Shown here: one piece after another, positions 21,007-29,919 of the stretch
How the letters are laid out: each line of letters opens with the position of its first letter
How positions within the stretch are numbered: position 1 is the stretch's first letter
Assembly (NCBI RefSeq): GCF_016756535.1
Contig: NZ_AP023247.1
Coordinates: 1,612,501-1,676,500, forward strand
Length of the DNA stretch: 64,000 nt
From: Mesorhizobium sp. 131-2-1
GTDB lineage: Bacteria; Pseudomonadota; Alphaproteobacteria; Rhizobiales; Rhizobiaceae
Reading direction: 5' to 3'
Notes under the pieces: model-generated
Told to the model about the DNA's origin: nothing
Seen by the model: only the letters and a program-made list of their open reading frames with translations
Databases searched by the model: none
Translations under genes and position numbers: made by a program

Positions 21007-21064
21007 ACTAGCCGGCATTGGCTCTGGTAGCGTTTCGAAATCAACTCGTCCTGGAGCCCCGCCT

Positions 21065-22201
21065 TTGACTGCAGTGCCCGATATCGAGTTTCGCGCGGTC
21101 ACCAAACGCTATGGCGCGGTCACGGCGGTGAGCGGCATCGACCTCGCCATTCCGCCGTCAGCCTTCGTTGCCTTGCTGGGTCCCTCCGGATGCGGCAAGA
21201 CGACTTGCCTGCGCATGATCGGCGGCTTCGAGCAGCCGAGCGAGGGCCAGGTGTTGATCCGCGGCCGCGACATGGCCGGCACGCCGCCCTACCGGCGGCC
21301 TGTCAACATGGTGTTCCAGCAATACGCTCTGTTTCCGCATCTCGATGTCGAGGACAACATTTCCTACGGGCTGCGCCAGGCGAGGCCGAGGCTGTCGTCG
21401 CGCGAGATCGCCTCGAGGGCCGGCGAGGCGCTCGCCATGGTGCGGCTCTCCGGCTATGGCCGCCGCAAGATCCACGAGCTTTCCGGCGGCCAGCAGCAAC
21501 GGGTCGCGCTGGCGCGCGCGCTGGTCAACAAGCCGGCGGTGCTTCTGCTCGACGAGCCGCTCGCCGCGCTCGACAAGAAGCTGCGCACCGACATGCAGAT
21601 CGAGCTGCAGAACCTGCAGCGCGAGATCGGCATCACCTTCGTGCTGGTCACGCACGACCAGGAGGAGGCGCTGTCGATGAGCGACCTCGTTTGCGTCATG
21701 AATGGCGGGCGCATCGTCCAGCTCGGACAGCCGAACGAGATCTATGACGAGCCGGCCGATCTGTTCGTCGCCGATTTCGTCGGCAAGACCAATCTGTTGA
21801 GCGGGACCGTGGCAGGGCTGTCGGGCGAGCTTGTCGATGTGGCACTTGCCGACGGCACGGTGATCGCCGCGCGCAAGCGGGTGCCGCTCAGCCGGGGCGA
21901 GGCCGTGTCGGTGTCGCTGCGTCCCGAAACACTCAGCCTCGGCCCGGCCGGAAACGGCAGCCTGAAGGGCATCGTGCGCAACCGCATCTTCCTGGGCTCT
22001 ACCGCCGAATATGCCGTCGAGGTCCAGGGCATCGGGTCACTGCTCGCCAAGGCCGATCACCAGGTCGGCCAGGGCAACCTCTTCAAGCCGGGCGAACCCG
22101 TCGCCATCGGCTTTGCCGCCGGGGCGCCGCTGGCGTTTCCGCACCCTAAGAACAACGGGACCAACCAGAGGGAAAGCAACCATGTCGAAATCCTATCGTG
22201 A
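21065..22201 (+). CDS. ABC transporter ATPase, spermidine/putrescine type
   Basis: This 378-residue PotA-like ATPase has Walker A GPSGCGKTT, Q-loop MVFQQYALFPH, signature ELSGGQQQRVALARAL, Walker B LLLDEPLAALD and the H-loop VTHDQEEAL. A C-terminal TOBE-type domain follows from about residue 240. It starts the operon; TTG 21065 or GTG 21074 is the start. Its 3' end overlaps the binding-protein gene by 20 bp. It would energise uptake of a polyamine-like amine. Confidence 0.93.
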   Translation: MTAVPDIEFRAVTKRYGAVTAVSGIDLAIPPSAFVALLGPSGCGKTTCLRMIGGFEQPSEGQVLIRGRDMAGTPPYRRPVNMVFQQYALFPHLDVEDNISYGLRQARPRLSSREIASRAGEALAMVRLSGYGRRKIHELSGGQQQRVALARALVNKPAVLLLDEPLAALDKKLRTDMQIELQNLQREIGITFVLVTHDQEEALSMSDLVCVMNGGRIVQLGQPNEIYDEPADLFVADFVGKTNLLSGTVAGLSGELVDVALADGTVIAARKRVPLSRGEAVSVSLRPETLSLGPAGNGSLKGIVRNRIFLGSTAEYAVEVQGIGSLLAKADHQVGQGNLFKPGEPVAIGFAAGAPLAFPHPKNNGTNQRESNHVEILS

Positions 22202-23345
22202 CGGACTGCCGATAAGCCCCGAGAAATTCGTCGACCAACTGATGCGCCTGAAGCGCGGCTCGATCGGCCGGCGCGAATTCCTCGGCCTCACCGGCCTTGG
22301 CGTCGCCACCGCGGTGATGGCGCGCGAGCTCGGCATCATGCCGACGCCGGCCTACGCCGCGGAAAACCTCGGCGACCGCATGTCGATCGCCACCTGGCCG
22401 AACTATCACGACCCGGCGACGTTCGAGAGCTTCAAGGCCGAGACCGGCGTCGCCGTCGAGGTCAACGTCTTCGGCTCGAACGAGGAGATGCTGGCCAAGC
22501 TGCAGGCCGGCGCTTCCGGCTGGAGCCTGTTCGTGCCGACCAACTACACGATCTCGACCTACAAGAAGCTCGGCATCATCGAGGCGCTCGACATGGCCAA
22601 GCTCGGCAATTTCGACGGCACCCAGGAAGACCCGCGCTTCACTTCGGAAGGCACGATCGACGGGACGATCTATGCCGTGCCGAAGAACTGGGGCACGACC
22701 GGGTTTTCCGTCAACACCAAGAAGCTGACCAAGCCGATGTCGAGCTGGAAAGAATTCTGGGACACCGCCATGGCCGAAGGCGACGGCCGCACTATGGTGC
22801 ATGACTATCAGCTGACCACGATCGGCAATGCGCTGAAATATTACGGCTACTCGTTCAATTCGCTGAAGCAGGACGAACTCGCCAAGGCCGAAGAATTGCT
22901 GCTCAAGGTCAAGCCGCATCTGTTCGCGGTGTCGAGCGACTATCAGCCGTCGATGCGCGCCGGCGATGCCTGGATGACGATGTGCTGGACCAATGACGGG
23001 GCGCAGCTCAATCGCGACATCCCCGAGATCGCCTATGTGCTCGGCAAGGAGGGCGGCGAGATCTGGACCGACTTCTACGCCATCCCGAAGGATGCGCCGA
23101 ACAAGCCGGCCGGCTACGCGCTGCTCAACTACCTGATGAACCCGAAGGTGGCGGTGAAGGAGCATCTGGCCAACGGCGCGCCCTCGATCGATGCGCGCGT
23201 CAACGCGCTGCTGCCCAAGGAGGTGCTGGACAATCCGATCCTCTACCCGGCGGCGGACCTGTTGAAGCCGCTGGAGTTCGGGGCGGCCGCGACGCTGACC
23301 GATCCGGGGCGCGCCGAACTGATGGCCCGCTTCAAGTCGGCTTGA
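22182..23345 (+). CDS. ABC substrate-binding protein, spermidine/putrescine type
   Basis: This is a 387-residue PotD-like binding protein. A Tat signal (IGRREFLGLTGLG) begins unusually late, after about 28 residues, and cleavage is expected near AYAAEN. The mature part has the PotD-like opening MSIATWPNYHDP and the VFGSNEEMLAKLQAG segment. ATG 22182 has AGAGGGAAAGC upstream. The ligand is probably a polyamine or related cation, but this cannot be fixed by eye. Confidence 0.9.
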   Translation: MSKSYRDGLPISPEKFVDQLMRLKRGSIGRREFLGLTGLGVATAVMARELGIMPTPAYAAENLGDRMSIATWPNYHDPATFESFKAETGVAVEVNVFGSNEEMLAKLQAGASGWSLFVPTNYTISTYKKLGIIEALDMAKLGNFDGTQEDPRFTSEGTIDGTIYAVPKNWGTTGFSVNTKKLTKPMSSWKEFWDTAMAEGDGRTMVHDYQLTTIGNALKYYGYSFNSLKQDELAKAEELLLKVKPHLFAVSSDYQPSMRAGDAWMTMCWTNDGAQLNRDIPEIAYVLGKEGGEIWTDFYAIPKDAPNKPAGYALLNYLMNPKVAVKEHLANGAPSIDARVNALLPKEVLDNPILYPAADLLKPLEFGAAATLTDPGRAELMARFKSA

Positions 23346-23392
23346 GCGGCTCCGGCCACAAACACGATCCAGGCAACGCGACCGGCGGGCAG

Positions 23393-24286
23393 ATGCCCGC
23401 CGGCACCGAAGCGGCTTTCTCGATGCGCGGCACTCTCCTTCGCAAGAATCTCATGACCGCGCTGCTGCTTGCGCCGGCGACGCTGTGGCTGGTGGTGTTC
23501 CTCGTGCTGCCGTTCATCGCCATCGCCATCTTCAGCGTCGGCGAGCGGGCGCCGGAGGGCGGCTATCAGGCGGCGCTGACGCTGGCCCAATACGCCAACC
23601 TGCCGGCGCGGGCGACGGCGTTCTGGAACACGATGGTGCTGGCGCCGGTCGGCGCGTTCGCCTGCCTGCTCGTTGCCTATCCGGTCGCCTACTATCTCGC
23701 ATTGCGCGCGCCGGAGCGCTGGCGGCTGATCCTGCTCGCGCTCGTCGTCATCCCGTTCTGGACCAGCTTGCTGATGCGCACCTATGCCTGGATGTATGTG
23801 CTGGGCGGACGCGGCATTCCGGCCCTGCTCGCCTATGTCGGCATCGAGGACGTCAGGCTGATCAACACGCCAGGCGCGGTGTTGCTCGGCATCGTCTATG
23901 GCTACCTGCCGCTGATGATCCTGCCGATCTATGTCAGCCTGGAGCGGCTCGACCGGCGACTGCTGGAGGCGTCCGCCGACCTCGGCGCGACGCCGCTGTC
24001 GACCTTTTTCGGCGTCACGCTCAGGCTGTCGCTGCCCGGCGTGATGACCGGCTTTTCGCTGGTGATGATCCTCTTGCTCGGCGAATACCTGATCCCGACG
24101 CTGCTCGGCGGCGGCAAGGTGTTCTTCATCGGCAACGCGCTGGTCGACCTGTTCCTGCAGTCACGCAACTGGCCGTTCGGATCGGCGATCGCCATCACGC
24201 TGGTGCTGGTCTCGGTGGTGGTGCTGATCGCCGCCAACCGCATCTCGGCCAGGCTGTCGGGCGCGCGCAGGGTGGACCTGATCTGA
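23393..24286 (+). CDS. ABC transporter permease, PotB-like
   Basis: This permease has about six membrane segments, and the cytoplasmic EAA loop is LLEASADLGATPLSTFFGVTL. It contacts the ATPase. I give ATG 23393 (297 residues); TTG 23342, which overlaps the preceding stop as TTGA, would add 17 residues. The next permease begins in a TGATG overlap. Confidence 0.92.
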   Translation: MPAGTEAAFSMRGTLLRKNLMTALLLAPATLWLVVFLVLPFIAIAIFSVGERAPEGGYQAALTLAQYANLPARATAFWNTMVLAPVGAFACLLVAYPVAYYLALRAPERWRLILLALVVIPFWTSLLMRTYAWMYVLGGRGIPALLAYVGIEDVRLINTPGAVLLGIVYGYLPLMILPIYVSLERLDRRLLEASADLGATPLSTFFGVTLRLSLPGVMTGFSLVMILLLGEYLIPTLLGGGKVFFIGNALVDLFLQSRNWPFGSAIAITLVLVSVVVLIAANRISARLSGARRVDLI

Positions 24287-25092
24287 TGCGCGCCTTCGTC
24301 GTTGCCGTCTTTGCCTTCCTCTATCTGCCGATCGCGCTGGTGGTGCTGTTCTCCTTCAACGCCGGCCACCATGCCAGCGAATTCACCGGCTTCTCGGTGC
24401 AATGGTACGGCAAGGCGCTGTCCAACCCGTTCCTGGTCGAGGCGCTGAAGAACAGCCTGTTCATCGCCACCACGAGCGCGCTGCTGGCGGCGGTCGCCGG
24501 CACCGCCGCGGCACTCGGGCTGCAGCGTGTAGGCGCGCGGACGCGGGCGGTCTTCGACGGGCTTTTGGGTGCGGCAATCGTGGTTCCCGGCGTCGTCATC
24601 GGCATTTCGACGCTGGTCGCGCTCGTCCAGCTGTTCGGCGTCGTCAATCCGTTCCTCGCCGAACTGTGGCCTGGCGACCAGCCGCCGCGCTTGGCGCTCG
24701 GCTACGGTTCGATCATCGCCGCGCACGGGCTGTTCTCGATGGCGCTGGTGGCGATGATCGTCGGCACGCGCCTTAGCAGCCTCGACCGCAACCTGGTCGA
24801 GGCGTCGAGCGATCTCTACGCCACGCCGCTGACGACGTTCCGCTCGATCGTGCTGCCGCAGATCATGCCGGCGGTCATCGCCGGCTTCCTGCTCGCCTTC
24901 ACCTTCTCCTTCGACGATTTCATCATCGCCTTCTTCGTCGCCGGCGCCCAGACGACCCTGCCGATCTACGTCTTCGCCTCGATCCGGCGCGGCGTGACGC
25001 CGGAAATCAACGCCGTCGCGACAATCGTGTTGATCGCCTCGGTCCTGCTCGTGGTGCTTGCCCAATGGCAGCTGCGCCGAAGAAAACAGTGA
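24286..25092 (+). CDS. ABC transporter permease, PotC-like
   Basis: This is a 268-residue permease with about six membrane segments and EAA loop LVEASSDLYATPLTTFRSIVL. It pairs with the PotB-like permease; the start overlaps the previous stop by one base. Conserved FDDFIIAFFVAGA precedes the last segments, as in PotC proteins. Confidence 0.93.
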   Translation: MRAFVVAVFAFLYLPIALVVLFSFNAGHHASEFTGFSVQWYGKALSNPFLVEALKNSLFIATTSALLAAVAGTAAALGLQRVGARTRAVFDGLLGAAIVVPGVVIGISTLVALVQLFGVVNPFLAELWPGDQPPRLALGYGSIIAAHGLFSMALVAMIVGTRLSSLDRNLVEASSDLYATPLTTFRSIVLPQIMPAVIAGFLLAFTFSFDDFIIAFFVAGAQTTLPIYVFASIRRGVTPEINAVATIVLIASVLLVVLAQWQLRRRKQ

Positions 25093-25102
25093 AAGACCGA
25101 TC

Positions 25103-25864
25103 ATGATCCTGAAAGATCGCATCGCCGTGGTGACGGGCGCCGGGTCCGGCATCGGGCGCGCCGGCGCCATGATCATGGGCAGGGAAGGGGCGATGGTGGT
25201 GATCGCCGACCGCGACCGGGCCGCGGGCGAAGCCACAGCCTGCGACATCCGCGAAGCCGGCGGCCGCGCCGAAGCGCTTGCGACAGATGTGGGTGACGAT
25301 GCCGCGGTCGAGGAGCTGATCACCGGCACGCTCGGCAGGCATGGGCGGATCGACATCCTGCACAGCCATGCCGGCATCCAGGTCGGCGGCACGCTCACGG
25401 AAGTCGGCGTCGACGGCATGGATGCCTCGTGGCGCATCAATGTGCGGGCACAGTTCCTAGCCGCCAAGTCTGTGATGCCGGCGATGATCGCGCAGGGCGG
25501 CGGCGTCATCCTCAACACCGCCTCGAATTCGGGCGTCTTCTACGACCGCGAGATGATCGCCTATGCGACGTCGAAGCATGCCGTGGTGGCGATGACCAGG
25601 CAGATGTCGCTCGATTATGCAAAGCACAATGTCCGCATCAACGCGCTTTGCCCGGGCTGGGTCGACACGCCGTTCAACGAGCCGTTCATCGCCCAAATGG
25701 GCGGACGCGAGGCGATCGAGCGCTATGTGCGCACGAAAATTCCGCTGGGACGCTGGGCGAGCGCCGAGGAGATCGCCGAAGCGATCCTGTTCCTGGTCTC
25801 CGACCGCTCCTCCTTCATGACCGGGCAGGCGCTGGTGGTCGATGGCGGCGAAAGCATCGGCTGA
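25103..25864 (+). CDS. SDR family oxidoreductase
   Basis: This is a 253-residue classical short-chain dehydrogenase: TGAGSGIG near residue 11, NTASNSG with catalytic Ser, YATSK, and the closing VVDGGESIG. It lies 10 bp after the transporter genes on the same strand, so it probably acts on the imported compound or a product of it. The substrate cannot be named. Confidence 0.9.
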   Translation: MILKDRIAVVTGAGSGIGRAGAMIMGREGAMVVIADRDRAAGEATACDIREAGGRAEALATDVGDDAAVEELITGTLGRHGRIDILHSHAGIQVGGTLTEVGVDGMDASWRINVRAQFLAAKSVMPAMIAQGGGVILNTASNSGVFYDREMIAYATSKHAVVAMTRQMSLDYAKHNVRINALCPGWVDTPFNEPFIAQMGGREAIERYVRTKIPLGRWASAEEIAEAILFLVSDRSSFMTGQALVVDGGESIG

Positions 25865-25888
25865 GCCTGGGCTTCCGCCCCGCTCGCC

Positions 25889-27397
25889 TCACACGTGTTT
25901 GCGGCCGCCAGTGTCGCGGAACCAGCTGTCGGGGTAAGGATACCACCAGCCTTGGATTTCGGGCTTGTGGTCGATGATCACCATCTTCGAGCGGCGGAAG
26001 GCGTCGAGCCCCTGGCGGCCGAGCTCACGGCCGAGGCCCGAGGCCTTCCAGCCGCCGAAAGGCAGCGCGTCGTTGTCGATCAGCGGATTGTTGACCCAGA
26101 CCATACCGGCTTCGAGCCGCTCGGCCGCCTCATGCGCTTCGGCGAGGTCGGTGGTGAACACCGAGGCGCCGAGGCCGAAGGGACTGTCATTGGCGAGCCT
26201 GATCGCCTCGTCGAAATCCTTCACCCGGCAGATCGCGGCGACCGGGCCGAAACATTCCTCGCGAACGATCGCCATGTCTGGGGTTACGCCGGTCAGGATC
26301 GTCGGCTCGTAGAACCAGCCGGTGTTGTGCGCCGGCGGAATGCGCCCGCCGGTCACCGCCTTCGCACCATGGGCGATGGCGTCGTCGACCAGGCGCATGA
26401 CCTTGGCCCGCGCGGCCTCGCTGACCAGCGGGCCGATCTCGGTCCGGTCCAGCCCGTTGCCGATCCTGAGCGCGCGGGTCTTTTCAGCAAAGAGTTCAAC
26501 GAAGCGGTCATGCACGGCGTCGACGACGAAGAAGCGCTCGGCCGAGGTGCAGACCTGGCCGGTGAGGTGGAAGGCGGCGGTGACGGAACCGGCCGCCGCC
26601 ACCTCCAGTGGCGCATGTTTCGTGATGATCAGCGGATCGCTGCCGCCGGCTTCGATGACACAGGGCTTCATGCGTTCGGCGCAAGCGACCGCGACCGCCT
26701 TGCCGGCGGCGACCGAGCCGGTGAAGGCGACGGCATGGGTTCGCTCCGAGGCGATCAGCGCCTGCGCCGTCGCGGCGCCGCCGGGCAGGCAGGCGACGAG
26801 GCCCTCGGGCAACGAACGGAACATGGTCATGTAATCGAGCGTCGACAGCGTCGTCGCTTCAGCCGGCTTGATGACGCAAGCGTTGCCGGCGGCGAGCGAG
26901 GCGGCCACCGTCCAGCACATCAACAGGATCGGGAAATTGTAGGGCATGATGTGGACGGAGACGCCGTAGGGTTCGTAGCGCGCGTACTGGAACGAGCCCG
27001 CCTGCGTCGTGCCGGCGACCTTGCCGGCCTCGTCGCGCGCCATCTCGGCATAGTAGCGGAAGATCGGCGCACAATTGGCGATCTCGCCGATCGCTTCCGG
27101 ATAGGGCTTGCCCATCTCGCGCACCATCAGTTCGGCGCAGCGGGTGAAGTCGGCCGCCTCGATGGCATTGGCCACGGCATGCAGATGCTTGGCGCGGCTC
27201 TTGGCATCGAGTTTCTTCCACGCCGCCTGCGCCCTGGTCGCGGCGGCAAGCACGGCATCGATCTCACTGTTGCTGGCGGCAGCGATGGTGCCGACCGTCT
27301 CCAGCGTCGCCGGATCGATCACCGGTTTTTGCGCGCCGGCCATCGGCCGGTAGTCCGGATTGACGAACAAGGTGGGCCGGTCGGGTGAGAATTCCAT
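25889..27397 (-). CDS. Aldehyde dehydrogenase
   Basis: This 502-residue NAD(P)-dependent aldehyde dehydrogenase has the catalytic Cys in TGQVCTSAERFFV, the general base Glu in VIEAGGSDPLI, FTGSVAAGK and EECFGPVAAI. The usual GGK after Glu is GGS here. Given the PuuA- and PuuB-like proteins of the same gene island, it may oxidise a gamma-glutamylated or free aminoaldehyde, a PuuC-like role. ATG has AGGAGGACAAA upstream. It is the last gene of the leftward unit that starts near 33,782. 27398-27552 holds no gene. Confidence 0.92.
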   Translation of the reverse strand: MEFSPDRPTLFVNPDYRPMAGAQKPVIDPATLETVGTIAAASNSEIDAVLAAATRAQAAWKKLDAKSRAKHLHAVANAIEAADFTRCAELMVREMGKPYPEAIGEIANCAPIFRYYAEMARDEAGKVAGTTQAGSFQYARYEPYGVSVHIMPYNFPILLMCWTVAASLAAGNACVIKPAEATTLSTLDYMTMFRSLPEGLVACLPGGAATAQALIASERTHAVAFTGSVAAGKAVAVACAERMKPCVIEAGGSDPLIITKHAPLEVAAAGSVTAAFHLTGQVCTSAERFFVVDAVHDRFVELFAEKTRALRIGNGLDRTEIGPLVSEAARAKVMRLVDDAIAHGAKAVTGGRIPPAHNTGWFYEPTILTGVTPDMAIVREECFGPVAAICRVKDFDEAIRLANDSPFGLGASVFTTDLAEAHEAAERLEAGMVWVNNPLIDNDALPFGGWKASGLGRELGRQGLDAFRRSKMVIIDHKPEIQGWWYPYPDSWFRDTGGRKHV

Positions 27398-27552
27398 TTT
27401 GTCCTCCTAGCGGAGCCTTTTTGAGAATTCGCCCTGCCGAGGCAGATGGCGCGGCTTTCGAGAACCGGAGCGCAGCGGACATCTGGTCCGTGAGCACCGG
27501 AAGCGGAGAAAGTCGCGTCAGGTGTCCGGCAGGGTAGAATTATCAAGAAGGC

Positions 27553-27897
27553 TCAGCGGATCATGTAGACCTTCTTGATGGTCTCATGGACGGTGCAGAC
27601 GCCCTTCCAGTCCTGCGGAAAGAACGCCGCCGTGTCGGGTTCGATCTCGATCACCTCGCCGGATTCATGCACATAGGTGCAGCGCCCTTCGAGGAAGTGG
27701 CAGAACTCGTCGCGCGTGACGTGGCAGTGCCATTTGCCGGGGGTGCAGACCCATAGGCCGCATTCGGAACGGCCTTCTGGCCCCTTGTACAAGAGCTTGC
27801 CGGAGGTGTGGGACTGTCCCTCGATCATGGTTGGGATGACGCCCCAGTCGACGAGGTCGGTGATGGCGAGCGGCGATTTCATGACAGGTGTGGTCAT
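27553..27897 (-). CDS. Cupin protein, tandem copy 3 of 3
   Basis: This is a 114-residue cupin of the Cupin_3/DUF861 type, the fold also used by ureidoglycine aminohydrolase. Shared marks are TDLVDWGV, ECGLWVCTPGKW, RDEFCHFLEGR and CTVHETIKKVYMI. It is clearly paralogous to the next two genes upstream. Ribosome site AGGAATAGACCG. The function is unknown; it could modify or sense the substrate handled by the unit. Confidence 0.88.
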   Translation of the reverse strand: MTTPVMKSPLAITDLVDWGVIPTMIEGQSHTSGKLLYKGPEGRSECGLWVCTPGKWHCHVTRDEFCHFLEGRCTYVHESGEVIEIEPDTAAFFPQDWKGVCTVHETIKKVYMIR

Positions 27898-27924
27898 CGG
27901 TCTATTCCTGGGTTCGTTGGCTGC

Positions 27925-28266
27925 TCACCGGCACATGAAGGCCTTGGTCAGCGTTTCGGTGATTTCGGAGGTGCCGGTCCAGCCGGCGGGAAAGAACACC
28001 AGCGTTCCGGCCTCGACCGGGATCGCCTCGCCATTCTCGTGGATGTAACTGCCGCGCCCAGACAGGAAATGGCAGAACTCGTCGACGGCGAAGGTGATGT
28101 GACGCGTGCCCGGCGTGCAAGACCAGAGGCCGCATTCGCTCGATCCGTCGGCGTGCTGGAACAGGATCTTGCCCGAGGCGCGCGGCGAGCCGGCGATAGG
28201 GTTGGCACCGGCACCCCAGTCGTCCAGTTCCACAGTCGAGGCCTTCGGCCAGTGCGGTGTCGGCAT
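27925..28266 (-). CDS. Cupin protein, tandem copy 2 of 3
   Basis: This is a 113-residue Cupin_3-type protein, the most diverged of the three (ECGLWSCTPGTRHITF, VDEFCHFLSGRG). It keeps the spacing and the W-x-C-T-P-G and DEFCHF motifs of its neighbours. It has a strong GAGGAGCC ribosome site and lies 27 bp from copy 3. Confidence 0.88.
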   Translation of the reverse strand: MPTPHWPKASTVELDDWGAGANPIAGSPRASGKILFQHADGSSECGLWSCTPGTRHITFAVDEFCHFLSGRGSYIHENGEAIPVEAGTLVFFPAGWTGTSEITETLTKAFMCR

Positions 28267-28283
28267 GTCGTGAGGCTCCTCGC

Positions 28284-28634
28284 TCAGGCCAGCATGTAGA
28301 CGTTGCGCATGGTCTCATGCACGGTGCATTCGCCGGTCCAGCCGGCCGGGAAGAGCACCACCGTCTCGGCGGTCACCTCTGTCACCTCGCCGTCGTCGGA
28401 TTTGTAGGTGGCGCGACCTGAAACGAAGTGACAGAGCTCGTCGCGCGGGATCTTGAGCCGCCAGCGCCCAGGCGTGCAGACCCAGATACCGGACTCCGGC
28501 TGATTGTTCGGTCCCTTGTGCACCAGCCGCCCTGTCGAATGCGAAGCGCCTTCCAGCGCGTCGGGCTGCACGCCCCAGTCGACGAGATCGGTGCGGGTGG
28601 AGGCCTGGTGGAGATGCGGTGCGGAGGAGGTCAC
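28284..28634 (-). CDS. Cupin protein, tandem copy 1 of 3
   Basis: This is a 116-residue Cupin_3-type protein with GIWVCTPGRW, RDELCHFVSGR and CTVHETMRNVYM. It begins at GTG 28634, overlapping the stop of the glycosyltransferase-like gene by 4 bp (GTGA), which argues for coupling. It is closer to copy 3 than to copy 2 by eye. Confidence 0.87.
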   Translation of the reverse strand: MTSSAPHLHQASTRTDLVDWGVQPDALEGASHSTGRLVHKGPNNQPESGIWVCTPGRWRLKIPRDELCHFVSGRATYKSDDGEVTEVTAETVVLFPAGWTGECTVHETMRNVYMLA

Positions 28635-29905
28635 AGCAATTTCTCCAGCAGCCCGGCCGCCTTCTCGGGGCCGTTCTGCGACTGCATCTGCGCCGATGCC
28701 TTGGCGAGCTTCGCCTTGATCGCCGGGTCGGTGAGGCAGGCCTCGATCCTGGCGATCAGTTCGGCATCGCTCCAGTCGTAGCGGGGCATGCCGAAGCCGC
28801 AGCCGATCTCGCCGACGCGGGTGGCGTTGTCGTGACCGTCCCATACATAGGGCATGATGATCGCCGGCTTGCCGAAATAGAGGCACTCGGTGAAGGAGTT
28901 GTTGCCGCCATGGTGGATCACCGCATCGACCTGCGGGATCACCGAAGGCTGCGGGAACCAGCTCTCGACGATCACATTGCCGGGCACGTCCGTGTACTGG
29001 TCCTTGTAGCCGCCGACATTGACCAGCGCCCGGTAGCGCGTCTTGCCGAGTGCAGCGATGATGCGCTTGAGAAGGTCGACGTCGCCCGCCCCCAAGCTGC
29101 CGAAGGAGACGTAGAGCAGCGGCCCGTCATTGTTCCTGGCAAAGGTCGGTATTGCGTAGGGCTTCTCCTGCCGCACGCAGCCTTCGAGATACTGGAATTT
29201 GGCCGGGTCGAGCGGATGCCGGCGGTTGAACTTCGCCGCCTGCGGATAGAGTAGCAGGTTGAGATAGGGCGAGGCCTCGAAGAACTGGCCGATCGGATAG
29301 GGCGCTTCGCCATTGGCGGCGAGGAAGGCGTTGAAGTCGTCGTGGATCGGCTTGATCACCGCGTTGAAATGGTCGCGGTAGCGCTGGTGTCCGGCATGGT
29401 CGTTCTCGGCGCAGCCGGAAAGATGCGGCGGGATGTCCTCGTCCTCGATCTCGTTCTCCGAGCAGGAGATGACCCGCACCCAGGGCTTGCCGTACTGCTT
29501 GATCGCCGGGAACAGGATGACGTTGTCGACCGAGATGACGTCGGGCCTGATCTTCGCAAGCACGCCGGGGAGATCCTTCTGCGCCCATTTGGCGCTGTCG
29601 ACGATCGCCGTCCAGCAATCCTTCACGTAATTGTCGACCTGGTCGTAGGGCGATTTGCGGAAGTTCGGGATGTGGCCGTTGATGAAGTCTTCCCAGAATT
29701 TTGCCATCTGCTCCGCCGGCATAGGCTCGGAGAGGTTTACCGGATGCGCCTCGAAGCCGTAGCCCTTGTAGACGTCGACGAAGCCGGGGTCGGACAGGAA
29801 CACCGCCCTGTGGCCGCGCGCCTCGACCGCCTGGGCGATGCCGACGGAATTGAGCGCCGGGCCAAAGGCCGCTTCCGGGAAAAACGCGATCGTCTTCTGC
29901 GCCAT
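28631..29905 (-). CDS. GT1-like glycosyltransferase without the usual catalytic histidine, copy A
   Basis: This 424-residue protein has the GT-B layout of UDP-glycosyltransferase-like (MGT/YjiC) enzymes. The donor-side motif is present: HHGGNNSFTECLYFGKP followed by MPYVWDGHDNATR. The N-terminal loop that normally reads G-H-x-x-P reads AAFGPALN, so the catalytic base histidine is not there. SFGSLGAGD and WFPQPSVI are also family marks. It is similar along its length to the protein at 34967-36250. It sits between an amine-type importer and cupins, so an amine-containing acceptor is plausible. ATG 29905 follows GGAGAGAC. Confidence 0.87.
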   Translation of the reverse strand: MAQKTIAFFPEAAFGPALNSVGIAQAVEARGHRAVFLSDPGFVDVYKGYGFEAHPVNLSEPMPAEQMAKFWEDFINGHIPNFRKSPYDQVDNYVKDCWTAIVDSAKWAQKDLPGVLAKIRPDVISVDNVILFPAIKQYGKPWVRVISCSENEIEDEDIPPHLSGCAENDHAGHQRYRDHFNAVIKPIHDDFNAFLAANGEAPYPIGQFFEASPYLNLLLYPQAAKFNRRHPLDPAKFQYLEGCVRQEKPYAIPTFARNNDGPLLYVSFGSLGAGDVDLLKRIIAALGKTRYRALVNVGGYKDQYTDVPGNVIVESWFPQPSVIPQVDAVIHHGGNNSFTECLYFGKPAIIMPYVWDGHDNATRVGEIGCGFGMPRYDWSDAELIARIEACLTDPAIKAKLAKASAQMQSQNGPEKAAGLLEKLL

Positions 29906-29919
29906 GGTTTGTCTCTCCA

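Noticed and set aside
25895..27388. 497-codon plus-strand frame opposite the aldehyde dehydrogenase
   Set aside because: It mirrors the dehydrogenase gene almost exactly; no recognisable motif or ribosome site.
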